Shown here: positions 52,033 to 60,776 of the stretch, piece after piece
How positions within the stretch are numbered: the stretch's first letter is position 1
Layout of the letters: each line of letters begins with the position of its first letter
Position numbers and translations under genes: made by a program
Notes under the pieces: model-generated
What the model was told of the DNA's origin: nothing
Databases searched by the model: none
The model's input: only the letters and a program-made list of their open reading frames with translations
Assembly: GCA_038323465.1 (NCBI GenBank)
Contig: JBBQGX010000002.1
Span: 1 to 64,000, forward strand
Source: UBA8515 sp038323465
GTDB taxonomy: Bacteria > Patescibacteriota > Minisyncoccia > Phycocordibacterales > UBA9973
Length of the DNA stretch: 64,000 nucleotides
Reading direction: 5' to 3'

Positions 52033-53331
52033 ATGTCTAAAAAAGAAATCGTAATAATATTTATTTTAATTACAGTAGCTTGTGGGCGGTTTTTCTTTTT
52101 TATTCCGAAAGCACCTGACTTTGGTAGTGCAGTAGGGAAGAGTGTAGAGTTGATTGGAATAGTTAGTGATGACCCAGATATAAGGTTGAAAAATAAGCAT
52201 TTAAATGTGACTTTGATAGATAGGGATGTAAACATTTTGGTTATTATTGATAGAAACGTACTCGTTTCTTATGGAGATAAAGTAGAAGTTAGAGGAGTAC
52301 TTGAGGAGCCAGAGAATTTTATTACAAATTCTGGAAAAGAATTTAATTATAAGAGATATTTATCAAATCAAGATATTTATTACACAATTAAAAAAGCAGA
52401 TATAAAAATATTATATAGTGGTAATGGAAGTAAATTAAAATTATTTCTATATAATCTGCGTGCGTCATTTATTGAAAATATAAATCAGGTTATTTCGATG
52501 CCAGAGAGTGATCTCGCCAATGGTCTCATTCTTGGTGTGCGTGGTGGTTTTGACCAAGACATGAATAATGAATTTATTCAAACTGGAACGATTCATATCA
52601 TCGCTTTATCTGGCTACAATGTCTCTATTGTAGCGAAGGGGGTGATGGGGTTTTTTGGTTTAATTTTCTCTAGCACTATTGCTATTATTTTTGGAATAAT
52701 AATGATTATATTATTTATAATAATGGCAGGAGCATCAACGACTGCAATCAGGGCAGGGGTAATGGCTGTCATTATGTTATTAGGAAAGATGACAGGTAGA
52801 AGATATGATGCTGGGCGTGCACTTATTATCGCCGCGCTTCTCATGATTACTTATGATCCACGAGTTATCATAGATATGTCTTTTCAGCTTTCATTTTTAG
52901 CAACGGGTGGTGTCCTTTTTGTTACTCCCAAGGTTGTAAATTGGTTTTGGTGGTTACCCTTGCGATTTGAGATAAGAGAGACAATGGCAACAACCGTCGC
53001 AGCGACTATCTCTGTCCTTCCTATATTACTTTATTTAACTGGAGTTTTATCTCTTGTTTCTATTTTTGCAAATATTTTAATATTACTATTTATCCCATTC
53101 ACTATGCTCCTGTCTTTTATTGTTGGAATGGTTGGATTTATTTCACCCATAATTTCAATTCCGTTTGGATATATTGCACATTTGATACTTCTGTATATTC
53201 TTTCAGTAATTCATTTTTTTGCATCACTGTCGTTTGCTAGTGTGACAATACAATCATTTCCATTACTCTTCACGATTTTAATATATGGATTCTTGATTTA
53301 TTGGGTGTTTCGAAAAGAGGACAAGATATAA
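52033..53331 (+). CDS. comEC: ComEC/Rec2 DNA-uptake channel, membrane part
   Basis: The 432-residue protein is the membrane portion of ComEC, which conducts single-stranded DNA into the cell. An N-terminal OB-like DUF4131 region (VELIGIVSDDPDIRLKNKHL, YGDKVEVRGVLEEPENF) precedes the Competence domain with ANGLILGVRGGFDQDMNNEF, TGTIHIIALSGYNVSIVA, AGASTTAIRAGVMAVI and FQLSFLATGGVLF. About ten TM helices fill residues 185-425. Full-length ComEC is ~700-800 residues with a C-terminal metallo-beta-lactamase domain. That part is missing here and is encoded separately at 54136. Confidence 0.9.
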   Translation: MSKKEIVIIFILITVACGRFFFFIPKAPDFGSAVGKSVELIGIVSDDPDIRLKNKHLNVTLIDRDVNILVIIDRNVLVSYGDKVEVRGVLEEPENFITNSGKEFNYKRYLSNQDIYYTIKKADIKILYSGNGSKLKLFLYNLRASFIENINQVISMPESDLANGLILGVRGGFDQDMNNEFIQTGTIHIIALSGYNVSIVAKGVMGFFGLIFSSTIAIIFGIIMIILFIIMAGASTTAIRAGVMAVIMLLGKMTGRRYDAGRALIIAALLMITYDPRVIIDMSFQLSFLATGGVLFVTPKVVNWFWWLPLRFEIRETMATTVAATISVLPILLYLTGVLSLVSIFANILILLFIPFTMLLSFIVGMVGFISPIISIPFGYIAHLILLYILSVIHFFASLSFASVTIQSFPLLFTILIYGFLIYWVFRKEDKI

Positions 53332-53397
53332 AATTCTCCCCGCTTTATCCCAAAGGGGCCCTACACGGATAAGAATTTTATATCTTGTCCTCTTTTC
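53312..53397. repeat. Conserved-loop palindrome, copy B
   Basis: Perfect 26-base arms at 53312-53337 and 53372-53397 enclose a 34-base GC-rich loop (53338-53371) nearly identical to that of copy A (32623-32654). The left arm includes the last codons and stop of comEC, so the right arm is an inverted copy of the gene's own 3' end. It lies between convergent comEC and the dismutase gene and would end transcription from both sides. Confidence 0.8.
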
Positions 53398-53409
53398 TAT
53401 CTGCTAATT

Positions 53410-54003
53410 TTATTTTGTATTTTTAAAATTTTCTTCTATTGCCTCCCAGTTTAAATTTTCAAAAAAGCTTTCTATGTAGTTTTTTTTCTCAGATGGGATA
53501 TAGTCTAGATAATAAGCATGTTCCCACATATCTAGAGCTAAGATAGGGGTGAGGCCTACTAGATGTCCTATATGTTGTTCATCTACCCACTGTGTGATTA
53601 ATTTGCCAGTCTGTTTATCATAGTAAAGCATAGCCCATCCTACACCACGAGTCATAGCTAAAGCTTTGAATTTCTCTAACCATGATTCGAAATCTAACTC
53701 ACTTTGTGCGATAGCACGTTTTAAGTTAGATTCATTTTTTAATTCTTTTCCACCACCTGAGAGTGAAGAGAAGTATATTTCATGATTTCTCATGCCTCCG
53801 AATTCAAAAGCAAATCTACGATGAAGCTCACTTAGAACATATGCATTCTCAGATTGGTTTTGTTCGTATTCTTTTATTTTATTTAAAACTAGATTAGAAT
53901 TAGCTACATAACCTTTGTAAAGTTTAAGATGTTCCTCAATACTCTTAGTACTAATACCTTTTAGTTCCCTTAACTCAAATATTTTTGGTTTAAATGTTTC
54001 CAT
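53410..54003 (-). CDS. sodA: Fe/Mn superoxide dismutase
   Basis: The 197-residue enzyme converts superoxide to peroxide and oxygen. The metal ligands are visible: His in EEHLKLYKGYV, His in MRNHEIYFSS, and Asp and His in LALDMWEHAYYLDY. The usual GSGW-type segment is RGVGWAMLYYD. Whether Fe or Mn is used cannot be decided by eye. There is no signal peptide, so it acts in the cytoplasm. It is on the opposite strand between the two comEC parts. The presence of SOD indicates exposure to oxygen, although the ribonucleotide reductase is oxygen-independent. Confidence 0.92.
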   Translation of the reverse strand: METFKPKIFELRELKGISTKSIEEHLKLYKGYVANSNLVLNKIKEYEQNQSENAYVLSELHRRFAFEFGGMRNHEIYFSSLSGGGKELKNESNLKRAIAQSELDFESWLEKFKALAMTRGVGWAMLYYDKQTGKLITQWVDEQHIGHLVGLTPILALDMWEHAYYLDYIPSEKKNYIESFFENLNWEAIEENFKNTK

Positions 54004-54135
54004 ATAATTTTAAAATTTTTGGAGCAAAGATTTTCAAAAAAAATGTCTGGCACCTCTCCTCCCTCTTCCGAGGACTTTTTTGTTGATAAGCTTTGCGGAA
54101 AAAATTGTATTTAATGTTAATATATGTATTGTACC

Positions 54136-55005
54136 ATGAAGCAAATTATAAAAAATATACTATATTTATCCTTTATCTTATTGGTTACTTTAACTGCTTT
54201 TATTTGGTTTTATATTTATCAGAATAGTTTGACTGACAAATATTTAAAAATTGTTTTTTTGGATGTTGGGCAGGGTGATGCTATCTATATAGAGGCTCCA
54301 AATGGTAAACAGATGCTGATAGATGGAGGACCTGACGCAAAATTACTTTCAAGTTTGGCTAAAGTTATGCCTTTTGCTGACCGGTCTATAGATATTATCC
54401 TAGCGACACATGGAGACCAAGATCATATCGGAGGGTTTCCTTTATTATTAGAGAATTATAAAGTAGGGAATATCATAGAGAATGGAGCAATCTCTAACTC
54501 GAAAGTATTTGTTAGTCTCGAAGAAAAAGTAAATAAAAATAAAATAAATAAAATTATTGCAAGAAAAGGAATGCATGTGATTTTAGATCAAAATAGAAAT
54601 ATTTATTTTGATATTTTGTTTCCCGATAGAGACATCTTGAATTTTGAAAGTAATGATGGCTCCATAGTAGGGAAGCTTGTCTATGGACATGAGTGCTTCA
54701 TGTTTACAGGAGATGCAACAACGTACACAGAGAATCTGATAGAGTGGAATGAAAGTGATAATATCCTAAAGTGTGATGTTTTAAAGCTAGGGCATCACGG
54801 CTCTCACACATCTTCAAGTGAACTTTGGCTTGAAAAAGTGGAACCAAGCATAGCTATAATTTCTGTAGATAAGAATAATAAATATGGTCACCCACACCAA
54901 GATGTTTTAGATAGATTAAAAAAGTTGAACATCCCATTCTTAAGTACAGCAGATAAGGGAAGTATAATATTTAAAACAGATGGAGAGAAATTAATACAAA
55001 AATAA
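54136..55005 (+). CDS. ComEC-type metallo-beta-lactamase hydrolase (separate gene)
   Basis: I use ATG 54136 rather than 54124. A TM anchor (residues ~5-28, ILYLSFILLVTLTAFIWFYI) places the domain on the outside. The MBL fold has FLDVGQGDAIYIEAPNGKQM, ATHGDQDHIGGFP (HxxxDH), FTGDATTYTENL and LGHHGSHTSSSELW, the last being characteristic of the ComEC C-terminal nuclease-like domain. It likely degrades one strand of incoming DNA or assists uptake together with the channel protein at 52033. The two parts are encoded separately with a reverse-strand dismutase gene between them. Confidence 0.85.
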   Translation: MKQIIKNILYLSFILLVTLTAFIWFYIYQNSLTDKYLKIVFLDVGQGDAIYIEAPNGKQMLIDGGPDAKLLSSLAKVMPFADRSIDIILATHGDQDHIGGFPLLLENYKVGNIIENGAISNSKVFVSLEEKVNKNKINKIIARKGMHVILDQNRNIYFDILFPDRDILNFESNDGSIVGKLVYGHECFMFTGDATTYTENLIEWNESDNILKCDVLKLGHHGSHTSSSELWLEKVEPSIAIISVDKNNKYGHPHQDVLDRLKKLNIPFLSTADKGSIIFKTDGEKLIQK

Positions 55006-55034
55006 AAAACCACAGGTCTTGCTTGTGGTTTTTT
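55004..55034. terminator. 11-bp stem terminator
   Basis: AAAAAACCACA (55004-55014) pairs with TGTGGTTTTTT (55024-55034) around a nine-base loop. It lies at the end of the MBL gene and may serve the convergent rpmB gene too. Confidence 0.8.
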
Positions 55035-55083
55035 ATTTTTGTATTTGAATTTAATTTATTTCCTTGACTCTTGTCACTGTTTA

Positions 55084-55329
55084 CTATTTTATGATTCCTG
55101 CTTTCTTTAAAACCGCATAGGCACCGCGTTTGTTGATTGTTTTTATTGCTTTAGTTGAAAGTGTAAGAGGGAAGTACTTTTTAAGCTCTGGTACATAAAT
55201 ACGTTTCTTCTGAAGGTTTGTATATTTACGAACCATACCTGTAGGATTGAATTTAGTAGCACGAACTACGTTGGAGTAGCCTCCTGCCATCTTTGAGCCC
55301 TTTTTAGTTATATCGCATACTTTTGCCAT
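55084..55329 (-). CDS. rpmB: 50S ribosomal protein bL28
   Basis: The 81-residue protein opens with MAKVCDITKKGSKMAGGYSN and carries the L28 core NLQKKRIYVPELKKYFPLTL and STKAIKTINKRGAYAVLKKA. It is slightly longer than many L28 proteins. It is a monocistronic gene on the minus strand. Confidence 0.9.
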   Translation of the reverse strand: MAKVCDITKKGSKMAGGYSNVVRATKFNPTGMVRKYTNLQKKRIYVPELKKYFPLTLSTKAIKTINKRGAYAVLKKAGIIK

Positions 55330-55474
55330 CCCAGTAAAAAATTTAAATATTAACGTTTGTCTACGGACCTTATACTCCCATTAAATTTTAACGGGACAGG
55401 TAGATAAAACTATGCTATCATATACTCTATATAAAAGCAATCATGTTTAAGATTCTTTATATTTTACAACATAT

Positions 55475-56104
55475 ATGTCACCCACCGATGGAATATTTTA
55501 TGTAATAGTTCTTATTATGTCTGTAGTAGTTCATGAGTTTGCTCATGGATATACGGCATATCTTCTTGGCGACAATACAGCGAGGATGCAAGGTAGACTT
55601 ACCCTTAATCCACTAAAACATCTAGACCCATTTGGTTCTGTGATACTTCCACTACTCCTTATCTTCATGAATGCTGGTTTTGTTATCGGTTGGGCTAAAC
55701 CTGTACCTTATAATCCTGATAATCTGACAGATAAAAAAAGAGGATCACTGTATGTTGCTATTGCTGGAATTCTTGCCAATATTTTAATTGCTGTTATTTT
55801 TGGATTACTTATTCGTTTCGGACCAACACAACTCGGGATTCCTATAGATAGTCCATTTTACAAGATTGCTTCTATTATAGTTATCTTGAATTTAGTTTTG
55901 GCATTATTTAATCTAATTCCCATTCCTCCACTTGATGGATCAAAAGTTTTATTTTCTTTCTTACCAATCCGTTATCATCATATTGAAAACTTTCTTGAAA
56001 AATGGGGGATGTTTGTTTTACTTTTCTTTATAATTTTTCTTTGGAGTAAAGTTGCCCCACTTATATATATTGCATTCTTTTTTATTACAGGAATTCATCT
56101 TTAA
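55475..56104 (+). CDS. Site-2 protease-like M50 membrane peptidase
   Basis: The 209-residue protein is a minimal intramembrane zinc protease. The zinc-binding HExxH motif is VHEFAHGYTAYLLGD in the first helix, and the third ligand Asp is in NLIPIPPLDGSKVLF. There is no PDZ or CBS domain. About six TM helices are present. This compact group (SREBP S2P-like, YwhC type) cleaves membrane-spanning substrates, often anti-sigma factors or signal-peptide remnants. Cleavage of the candidate anti-sigma at 3065 is possible but unsupported. Confidence 0.88.
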   Translation: MSPTDGIFYVIVLIMSVVVHEFAHGYTAYLLGDNTARMQGRLTLNPLKHLDPFGSVILPLLLIFMNAGFVIGWAKPVPYNPDNLTDKKRGSLYVAIAGILANILIAVIFGLLIRFGPTQLGIPIDSPFYKIASIIVILNLVLALFNLIPIPPLDGSKVLFSFLPIRYHHIENFLEKWGMFVLLFFIIFLWSKVAPLIYIAFFFITGIHL

Positions 56105-56260
56105 AAACTTTTTATTAATTATAAATTATCTTTATTTATACAAACTTGATTATTAGGTTTATATTAAGTTTATATTATGCTATTATTAAGGAGTAGATAT
56201 CCTTTTGTTTTTTGTTTTTCAAGGACTAAATAAAAATAAAACTTTATACTGCATTTTTTA

Positions 56261-59188
56261 ATGAATATTTTTAAACATAAAATTGGTTCTTTTTCGTATT
56301 TAATAAAAATATTCTCAATATTTTTATTCATGATACTTTTTGCAGCATATGCAAATACTTTTGCGGTTTTTTCTCCAGGACAAACTCTAGATCCAAATTG
56401 TGCTCCTGGGATTGTCGGTTGTATTGTTGAAATACTTCCAAATCAATTAGGTAACAATGGTAAATATTTATCAACAGATGGAACAATAGCAACATGGGTA
56501 AGTACCCCCATTGGAGTAACAGCTTATCCAGCTTCTGGTATCCCAAATTCAACCGGTTCTGAATGGGGAACATCATATACAACATCAGGGAGTGGAAATG
56601 TCCTTGCTCTTGCAACTTCTCCAGTATTTGTAACTCCAACATTAGGTATAGCCACTGCAACTTCAATAAACAATTTACCATTGTTACAAGACAATATAGA
56701 TTTTAATATTAAAGTGGGTCAAGATGCAGGACTTAATCTTGTGGCAGGATCACAATTTAATACTTTTATAGGCTATGAAGCAGGAAAGGGTGGAATAGGT
56801 GGAACAAACGCTTATTATAATACTGCGGTAGGTTATAATTCCCTTTATTCTAATACTACAGGAAATAATAACACTGCCAGTGGAACAAATTCCCTTTATT
56901 CTAATACTACAGGAAATAATAACACCGCAAACGGAGAACATTCTCTCTTTCAAAATACTACAGGATATAACAACACTGCCAATGGAGGTCAATCTCTCTT
57001 TTTAAACACTACAGGAGGTAATAACACCGCTAGTGGAAATCAATCTCTCTACCGCAATACTACAGGATATAACAACACTGCAAACGGAGAAAGTTCTCTC
57101 GCTCAAAATACTACAGGATATTACAACACTGCAAACGGAAGTCGTTCACTTTTATTCAACACTACTGGGTCACATAATACTGCCAATGGAATGCTATCAG
57201 GTATGTTTATAGCAGATGGCATAACTGGAAATACTACAGGCAGTAATTCTCTTTTCCTAGGTTACGATACCAGAGCCCAAGCTGATGCACAAACCAATCA
57301 GATAGTAATAGGAGCAAGTGCTATTGGTAATGGTAGTAATACAGCAACTATAGGAAATAATAATTTACTCCGTACTTATCTCACAGGTCTAAATCTAAAA
57401 GCTGGCACCGTCACCGCCGGAACTGCCCCACTAAAGCTAACGAGTGGAACCAACCTTACCACCACCGAAGCCGGAGCCGTCGAGTACGACGGCTCACACC
57501 TTTACTTCACTGCAACAGATGCAGGAGTTCGTTATCAACTTGATCAGCAAGGTGGGGGAGGAGGACTTTCAAGCGATGCAGATTTTAATACAAAAGGTGG
57601 AACAAATGCAGGGTTGAATCTTGTAGCAGGAGCACAATATAATACTTTCTTAGGCTATGAAGCAGGGAAATCTGATGGTGCTGGTGGAACAAATACAGCA
57701 GATAATAATATTGCAATAGGTTATCAAGCTCTATATGAGAATACTACTGGGGATTCTAATATCGCCAATGGAGTTCGATCTCTCTTTCATAACACTACTG
57801 GGTATTCTAATACTGCCAATGGATATGAATCTCTTTTATTTAACACCACTGGATCTAATAACATTGCCAATGGATATCAATCTCTATACGGTAATATAAC
57901 AGGAAATGCCAACACCGCCAGTGGAAATAATTCTCTTTTCTACAACAGCACTGGATCTAATAATACTGCCAATGGATATGAATCTCTTTTCTACAACAGC
58001 ACTGGATCTAATAATACTGCCAATGGAATGTATTCACTTACCTCCAATACCACAGGAAACCAAAATTCAGCATTAGGAATGAATACTCTATACTCCAACA
58101 CAACCGGATCTCAAAACACCGCCAATGGATATAATTCTCTTTATTCCAACACTATAGGAAGTTATAACTCTGTATTAGGAATGTATGCAGGTCGTTACAT
58201 TGCCAACGGTACAACGGGTAGAATTACAGGGGACAATGGACTTTATCTTGGTTACAATTCAAAAGCAAGTGCTGATGGAACAGATAACGAGATAGTCATC
58301 GGTGCTTCAGCTATTGGTAACGGTTCAAATACCACTACCCTCGGGACAAACAATGTCCTTTATGTAGGTAGTAGTGGTATTTCTGGTATGGTTGCCCGCT
58401 TTACAAACAATGCTGGATACTGTGATATCAATCCTCTAACTGCGTCTCTTGTTTGTTCATCTGATTTTAATTTAAAAAAGAACATTACAACTCTTGATGA
58501 TAAAGAATTTATTTTGCAAACAGTTCCTATAATGGTTACTAGCACTCTTGATAAAATTTTAGCTCTCACCCCTGTGACATACAACTGGAAGAATATTGAG
58601 AATGATTCAAAACACCCAGGATTCATCGCTCAAGATATGGAAAACTATTTTCCAGAGCTAGTTAGTACAGATACAAAAATGGATCCAGTTACAGGTAAGT
58701 ATTTAAAGTCTATTGCTTACGCCAACCTAACCCCTTACTTAGTGAAAGCAATACAAGAAATGAATTTAAAAATTGAAGGGATAAATAATTTTGAAGTAGA
58801 TGAAAATGGTAATAGTGTGGTTAATAGTTGGAGAGATTCTATGGTTGCTTGGTTTGGAAATACGAAGAATGGAATAATCGAATTTGTTGGAGTAACAATT
58901 CGTGCCAAGGATAAATTGTGTGTTGGAGAGGGTAATGAAGAAGTCTGTATAACAAAAGAGGATTTATTGCAAATTAAAAATAATGCATCTCTTAAAAAAG
59001 ATGATGTTTTAATAAAAATAGAACCAAGTATCGAAAATATTGATTTAGTTATTCCAGATAAAATTGTTCCAGAGACCACACCTGCGGTGGAAGTAATAAA
59101 AGAAATAGTAAAAGATGTAGTTCCAAATAAAGAAGCAGTACCAGCTGAGGTAGTAGTAAAGGAAGTAATTGCAACCCCTCAAGAATAA
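56261..59188 (+). CDS. Repeat adhesin/fibre with C-terminal S74 self-cleaving chaperone domain
   Basis: A TM/signal segment (residues ~12-30) is followed by a spacer and two blocks of 17-residue repeats of the form NSLYSNTTGNNNTANG: about 7 units (residues ~190-305) and 9 units (~485-635). A connector lies between them (GTVTAGTAPLKLTSGTNL). Such Asn/Thr/Gly repeats are predicted to form beta-roll fibres as in YadA-type heads. Residues ~745-850 are a Peptidase_S74 domain: CSSDFNLKKNITTL (Ser-Lys dyad), LTPVTYNWKNIENDSKHPGF, FIAQDMENYFPELV and PYLVKAIQEMN. In phage tailspikes this domain trimerises the fibre and then cuts itself off. A ~130-residue acidic tail follows. Confidence 0.85.
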   Translation: MNIFKHKIGSFSYLIKIFSIFLFMILFAAYANTFAVFSPGQTLDPNCAPGIVGCIVEILPNQLGNNGKYLSTDGTIATWVSTPIGVTAYPASGIPNSTGSEWGTSYTTSGSGNVLALATSPVFVTPTLGIATATSINNLPLLQDNIDFNIKVGQDAGLNLVAGSQFNTFIGYEAGKGGIGGTNAYYNTAVGYNSLYSNTTGNNNTASGTNSLYSNTTGNNNTANGEHSLFQNTTGYNNTANGGQSLFLNTTGGNNTASGNQSLYRNTTGYNNTANGESSLAQNTTGYYNTANGSRSLLFNTTGSHNTANGMLSGMFIADGITGNTTGSNSLFLGYDTRAQADAQTNQIVIGASAIGNGSNTATIGNNNLLRTYLTGLNLKAGTVTAGTAPLKLTSGTNLTTTEAGAVEYDGSHLYFTATDAGVRYQLDQQGGGGGLSSDADFNTKGGTNAGLNLVAGAQYNTFLGYEAGKSDGAGGTNTADNNIAIGYQALYENTTGDSNIANGVRSLFHNTTGYSNTANGYESLLFNTTGSNNIANGYQSLYGNITGNANTASGNNSLFYNSTGSNNTANGYESLFYNSTGSNNTANGMYSLTSNTTGNQNSALGMNTLYSNTTGSQNTANGYNSLYSNTIGSYNSVLGMYAGRYIANGTTGRITGDNGLYLGYNSKASADGTDNEIVIGASAIGNGSNTTTLGTNNVLYVGSSGISGMVARFTNNAGYCDINPLTASLVCSSDFNLKKNITTLDDKEFILQTVPIMVTSTLDKILALTPVTYNWKNIENDSKHPGFIAQDMENYFPELVSTDTKMDPVTGKYLKSIAYANLTPYLVKAIQEMNLKIEGINNFEVDENGNSVVNSWRDSMVAWFGNTKNGIIEFVGVTIRAKDKLCVGEGNEEVCITKEDLLQIKNNASLKKDDVLIKIEPSIENIDLVIPDKIVPETTPAVEVIKEIVKDVVPNKEAVPAEVVVKEVIATPQE

Positions 59189-59225
59189 AAACAACACAAG
59201 TAATAGTAGAATAATTAAAATAATT

Positions 59226-60215
59226 ATGAATTTAGTATTTAAAAATTTTTTGAAAAATGTATTTATTTTAACATCAATAATGTTTTCGTTTGTGGTACAA
59301 GCTTCTCAAACTGATGGGATTATAGATAATACTTATAATAGTGCACTTCTTTGTGTAGATAATTTATGCACAACTACAACAAGGATAAATTTCAAACCAA
59401 CATTAGGGACAGCTATCCATATCACAGATACTGCTATTACTGGTAATGCATGGTCGGAGACTTTTGGCTGGATAAATCTTAATCCAACGACCTTTGGTGG
59501 AGTTACAAATACTACAAATGGAGTTCTGGGCGGTTATGCTTGGGGAGATGGAGCTGGTTGGATTAATTTTGCTCCAACTCTCGGCGGGGTTACAATAAAT
59601 TCGACAGGACAATTTATTGGTTATTCTTGGTCAGAAAATTATGGCTGGATTAAATTTGATTGCAATGTACTAAATGCATGTGTTACAACAGACTGGAGAC
59701 CAATCAGTGTTCGTCCTTCTGATTCTTCTCATGGGTCATCTGGGTTTTGGCCAATAAAAATACAAATAATTCCTACAGACACTACGGTGGTAGTTCCAGT
59801 TATTAATCCTTTTCCCATAATTACTCCTACGATAAAAAAGCCAAAACCTGTTTTAAAAAAGATCATTCCTCAATTAGAAGAGGAGATTTATATAGATCAA
59901 CAACCAAAATTCCCACCTAAGATAGATAACTCAAAAAATTTAAATAACAATCAAACTAAAACAGTATATGAGAATCAAAATATAAGTAAATCAATAATAG
60001 AAAAAATAAATGATTTTCTTATTAAAATAATTGGATATATTAAAAGTGCTTTTAATTATATATTTGGAGATTACCTCACTCTTGTTTATGATATTTTTGG
60101 CTATAAAGGTTCTATTTTATTAAATAAGCTTATAGGATATGTACTTGGTATCATCCTTGGTATATTTATCTTAATTTATTTTGAAAGAAAAAAGAAAAAT
60201 AAATCAAAATTATAA
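59226..60215 (+). CDS. Surface protein with aromatic WxxxxGWI repeats and C-terminal membrane anchor
   Basis: I use ATG 59226 rather than an earlier start inside the previous gene. A signal peptide ends near VVQA (residue ~27). Three related repeats follow: AWSETFGWINLNP, AWGDGAGWINFAP and SWSENYGWIKFDC. A Pro/Lys-rich stalk (PFPIITPTIKKPKPVLKK) leads to helices and a C-terminal TM segment (LIGYVLGIILGIFILIYF) with a basic tail. The layout is that of a stalked, membrane-anchored surface protein. The repeat is commonly seen in hypothetical Parcubacteria proteins as far as I recall. Function unknown. Confidence 0.7.
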   Translation: MNLVFKNFLKNVFILTSIMFSFVVQASQTDGIIDNTYNSALLCVDNLCTTTTRINFKPTLGTAIHITDTAITGNAWSETFGWINLNPTTFGGVTNTTNGVLGGYAWGDGAGWINFAPTLGGVTINSTGQFIGYSWSENYGWIKFDCNVLNACVTTDWRPISVRPSDSSHGSSGFWPIKIQIIPTDTTVVVPVINPFPIITPTIKKPKPVLKKIIPQLEEEIYIDQQPKFPPKIDNSKNLNNNQTKTVYENQNISKSIIEKINDFLIKIIGYIKSAFNYIFGDYLTLVYDIFGYKGSILLNKLIGYVLGIILGIFILIYFERKKKNKSKL

Positions 60216-60260
60216 AGTAAAAGGGGCAGACTGAAAGTCTACCCCTTTACTTGCTTTTTT
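60215..60260. terminator. Terminator before the str operon
   Basis: AAGTAAAAGGGGCAGACT (60215-60232) pairs with AGTCTACCCCTTTACTT (60236-60252) with one mismatch and one bulge, followed by GC and T7. Confidence 0.85.
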
Positions 60261-60316
60261 TGGGTCTTTATAGTAAAGTATTTGGACTAGTCATTCGTGA
60301 CTTTTTTAATTTAAAT

Positions 60317-60742
60317 ATGCCTACAATTAACCAATTGGTTCGCAAGAGCCGTAAAATAATCAAAAGAAAATCTAAAGCTGTGGCTTTGGCTCGTGGTTTT
60401 AATTCTATTAAGAACAAACCTGTATTTTACCCAGCTCCATTTAAACGCGGAGTTTGTACAAAAGTTTCAACAACTACTCCTAAGAAACCTAACTCCGCTC
60501 TCCGAAAGATTGCTCGTGTTAGACTTACTAATGGAATGGAAGTTACAGCTTATATTCCAGGAGAAGGACACAACCTACAAGAACACTCAGTTGTCATGAT
60601 TCGTGGAGGCCGTGTGAAAGACTTGATTGGAGTTCGATACCACATTGTTCGCGGACGTCTCGATACTACAGGGGTAGAGAAGCGCCGACAATCAAGAAGT
60701 CTCTACGGTACAAAGACACCAAAAGCAGCAGCAAAAAAATAA
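60317..60742 (+). CDS. rpsL: 30S ribosomal protein uS12
   Basis: I use ATG 60317 (MPTINQLVRKSRKIIKRK). Hallmarks are TTTPKKPNSALRKIARVRL, YIPGEGHNLQEHSVVMIRGG and RYHIVRGRLDTTGV. A short insertion precedes the RGVCT motif (ARGFNSIKNKPVFYPAPFKR). The nearly invariant KDLPGVRYH is KDLIGVRYH here, with Pro replaced by Ile. The gene starts the str operon, 34 bases ahead of rpsG. Confidence 0.95.
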   Translation: MPTINQLVRKSRKIIKRKSKAVALARGFNSIKNKPVFYPAPFKRGVCTKVSTTTPKKPNSALRKIARVRLTNGMEVTAYIPGEGHNLQEHSVVMIRGGRVKDLIGVRYHIVRGRLDTTGVEKRRQSRSLYGTKTPKAAAKK

Positions 60743-60776
60743 TTACCTATTACTGATTACTAATTACTAAATAAAT

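Noticed and set aside
56830..58170. Regular ~51-base repeats that could be mistaken for a CRISPR array
   Set aside because: They are in-frame 17-codon coding repeats of the fibre protein with no separate spacers and no cas genes nearby.
56261..59188. S74 domain and fibre repeats as part of a prophage
   Set aside because: No integrase, capsid, terminase or other tail genes are nearby, and the protein has its own signal/anchor segment.
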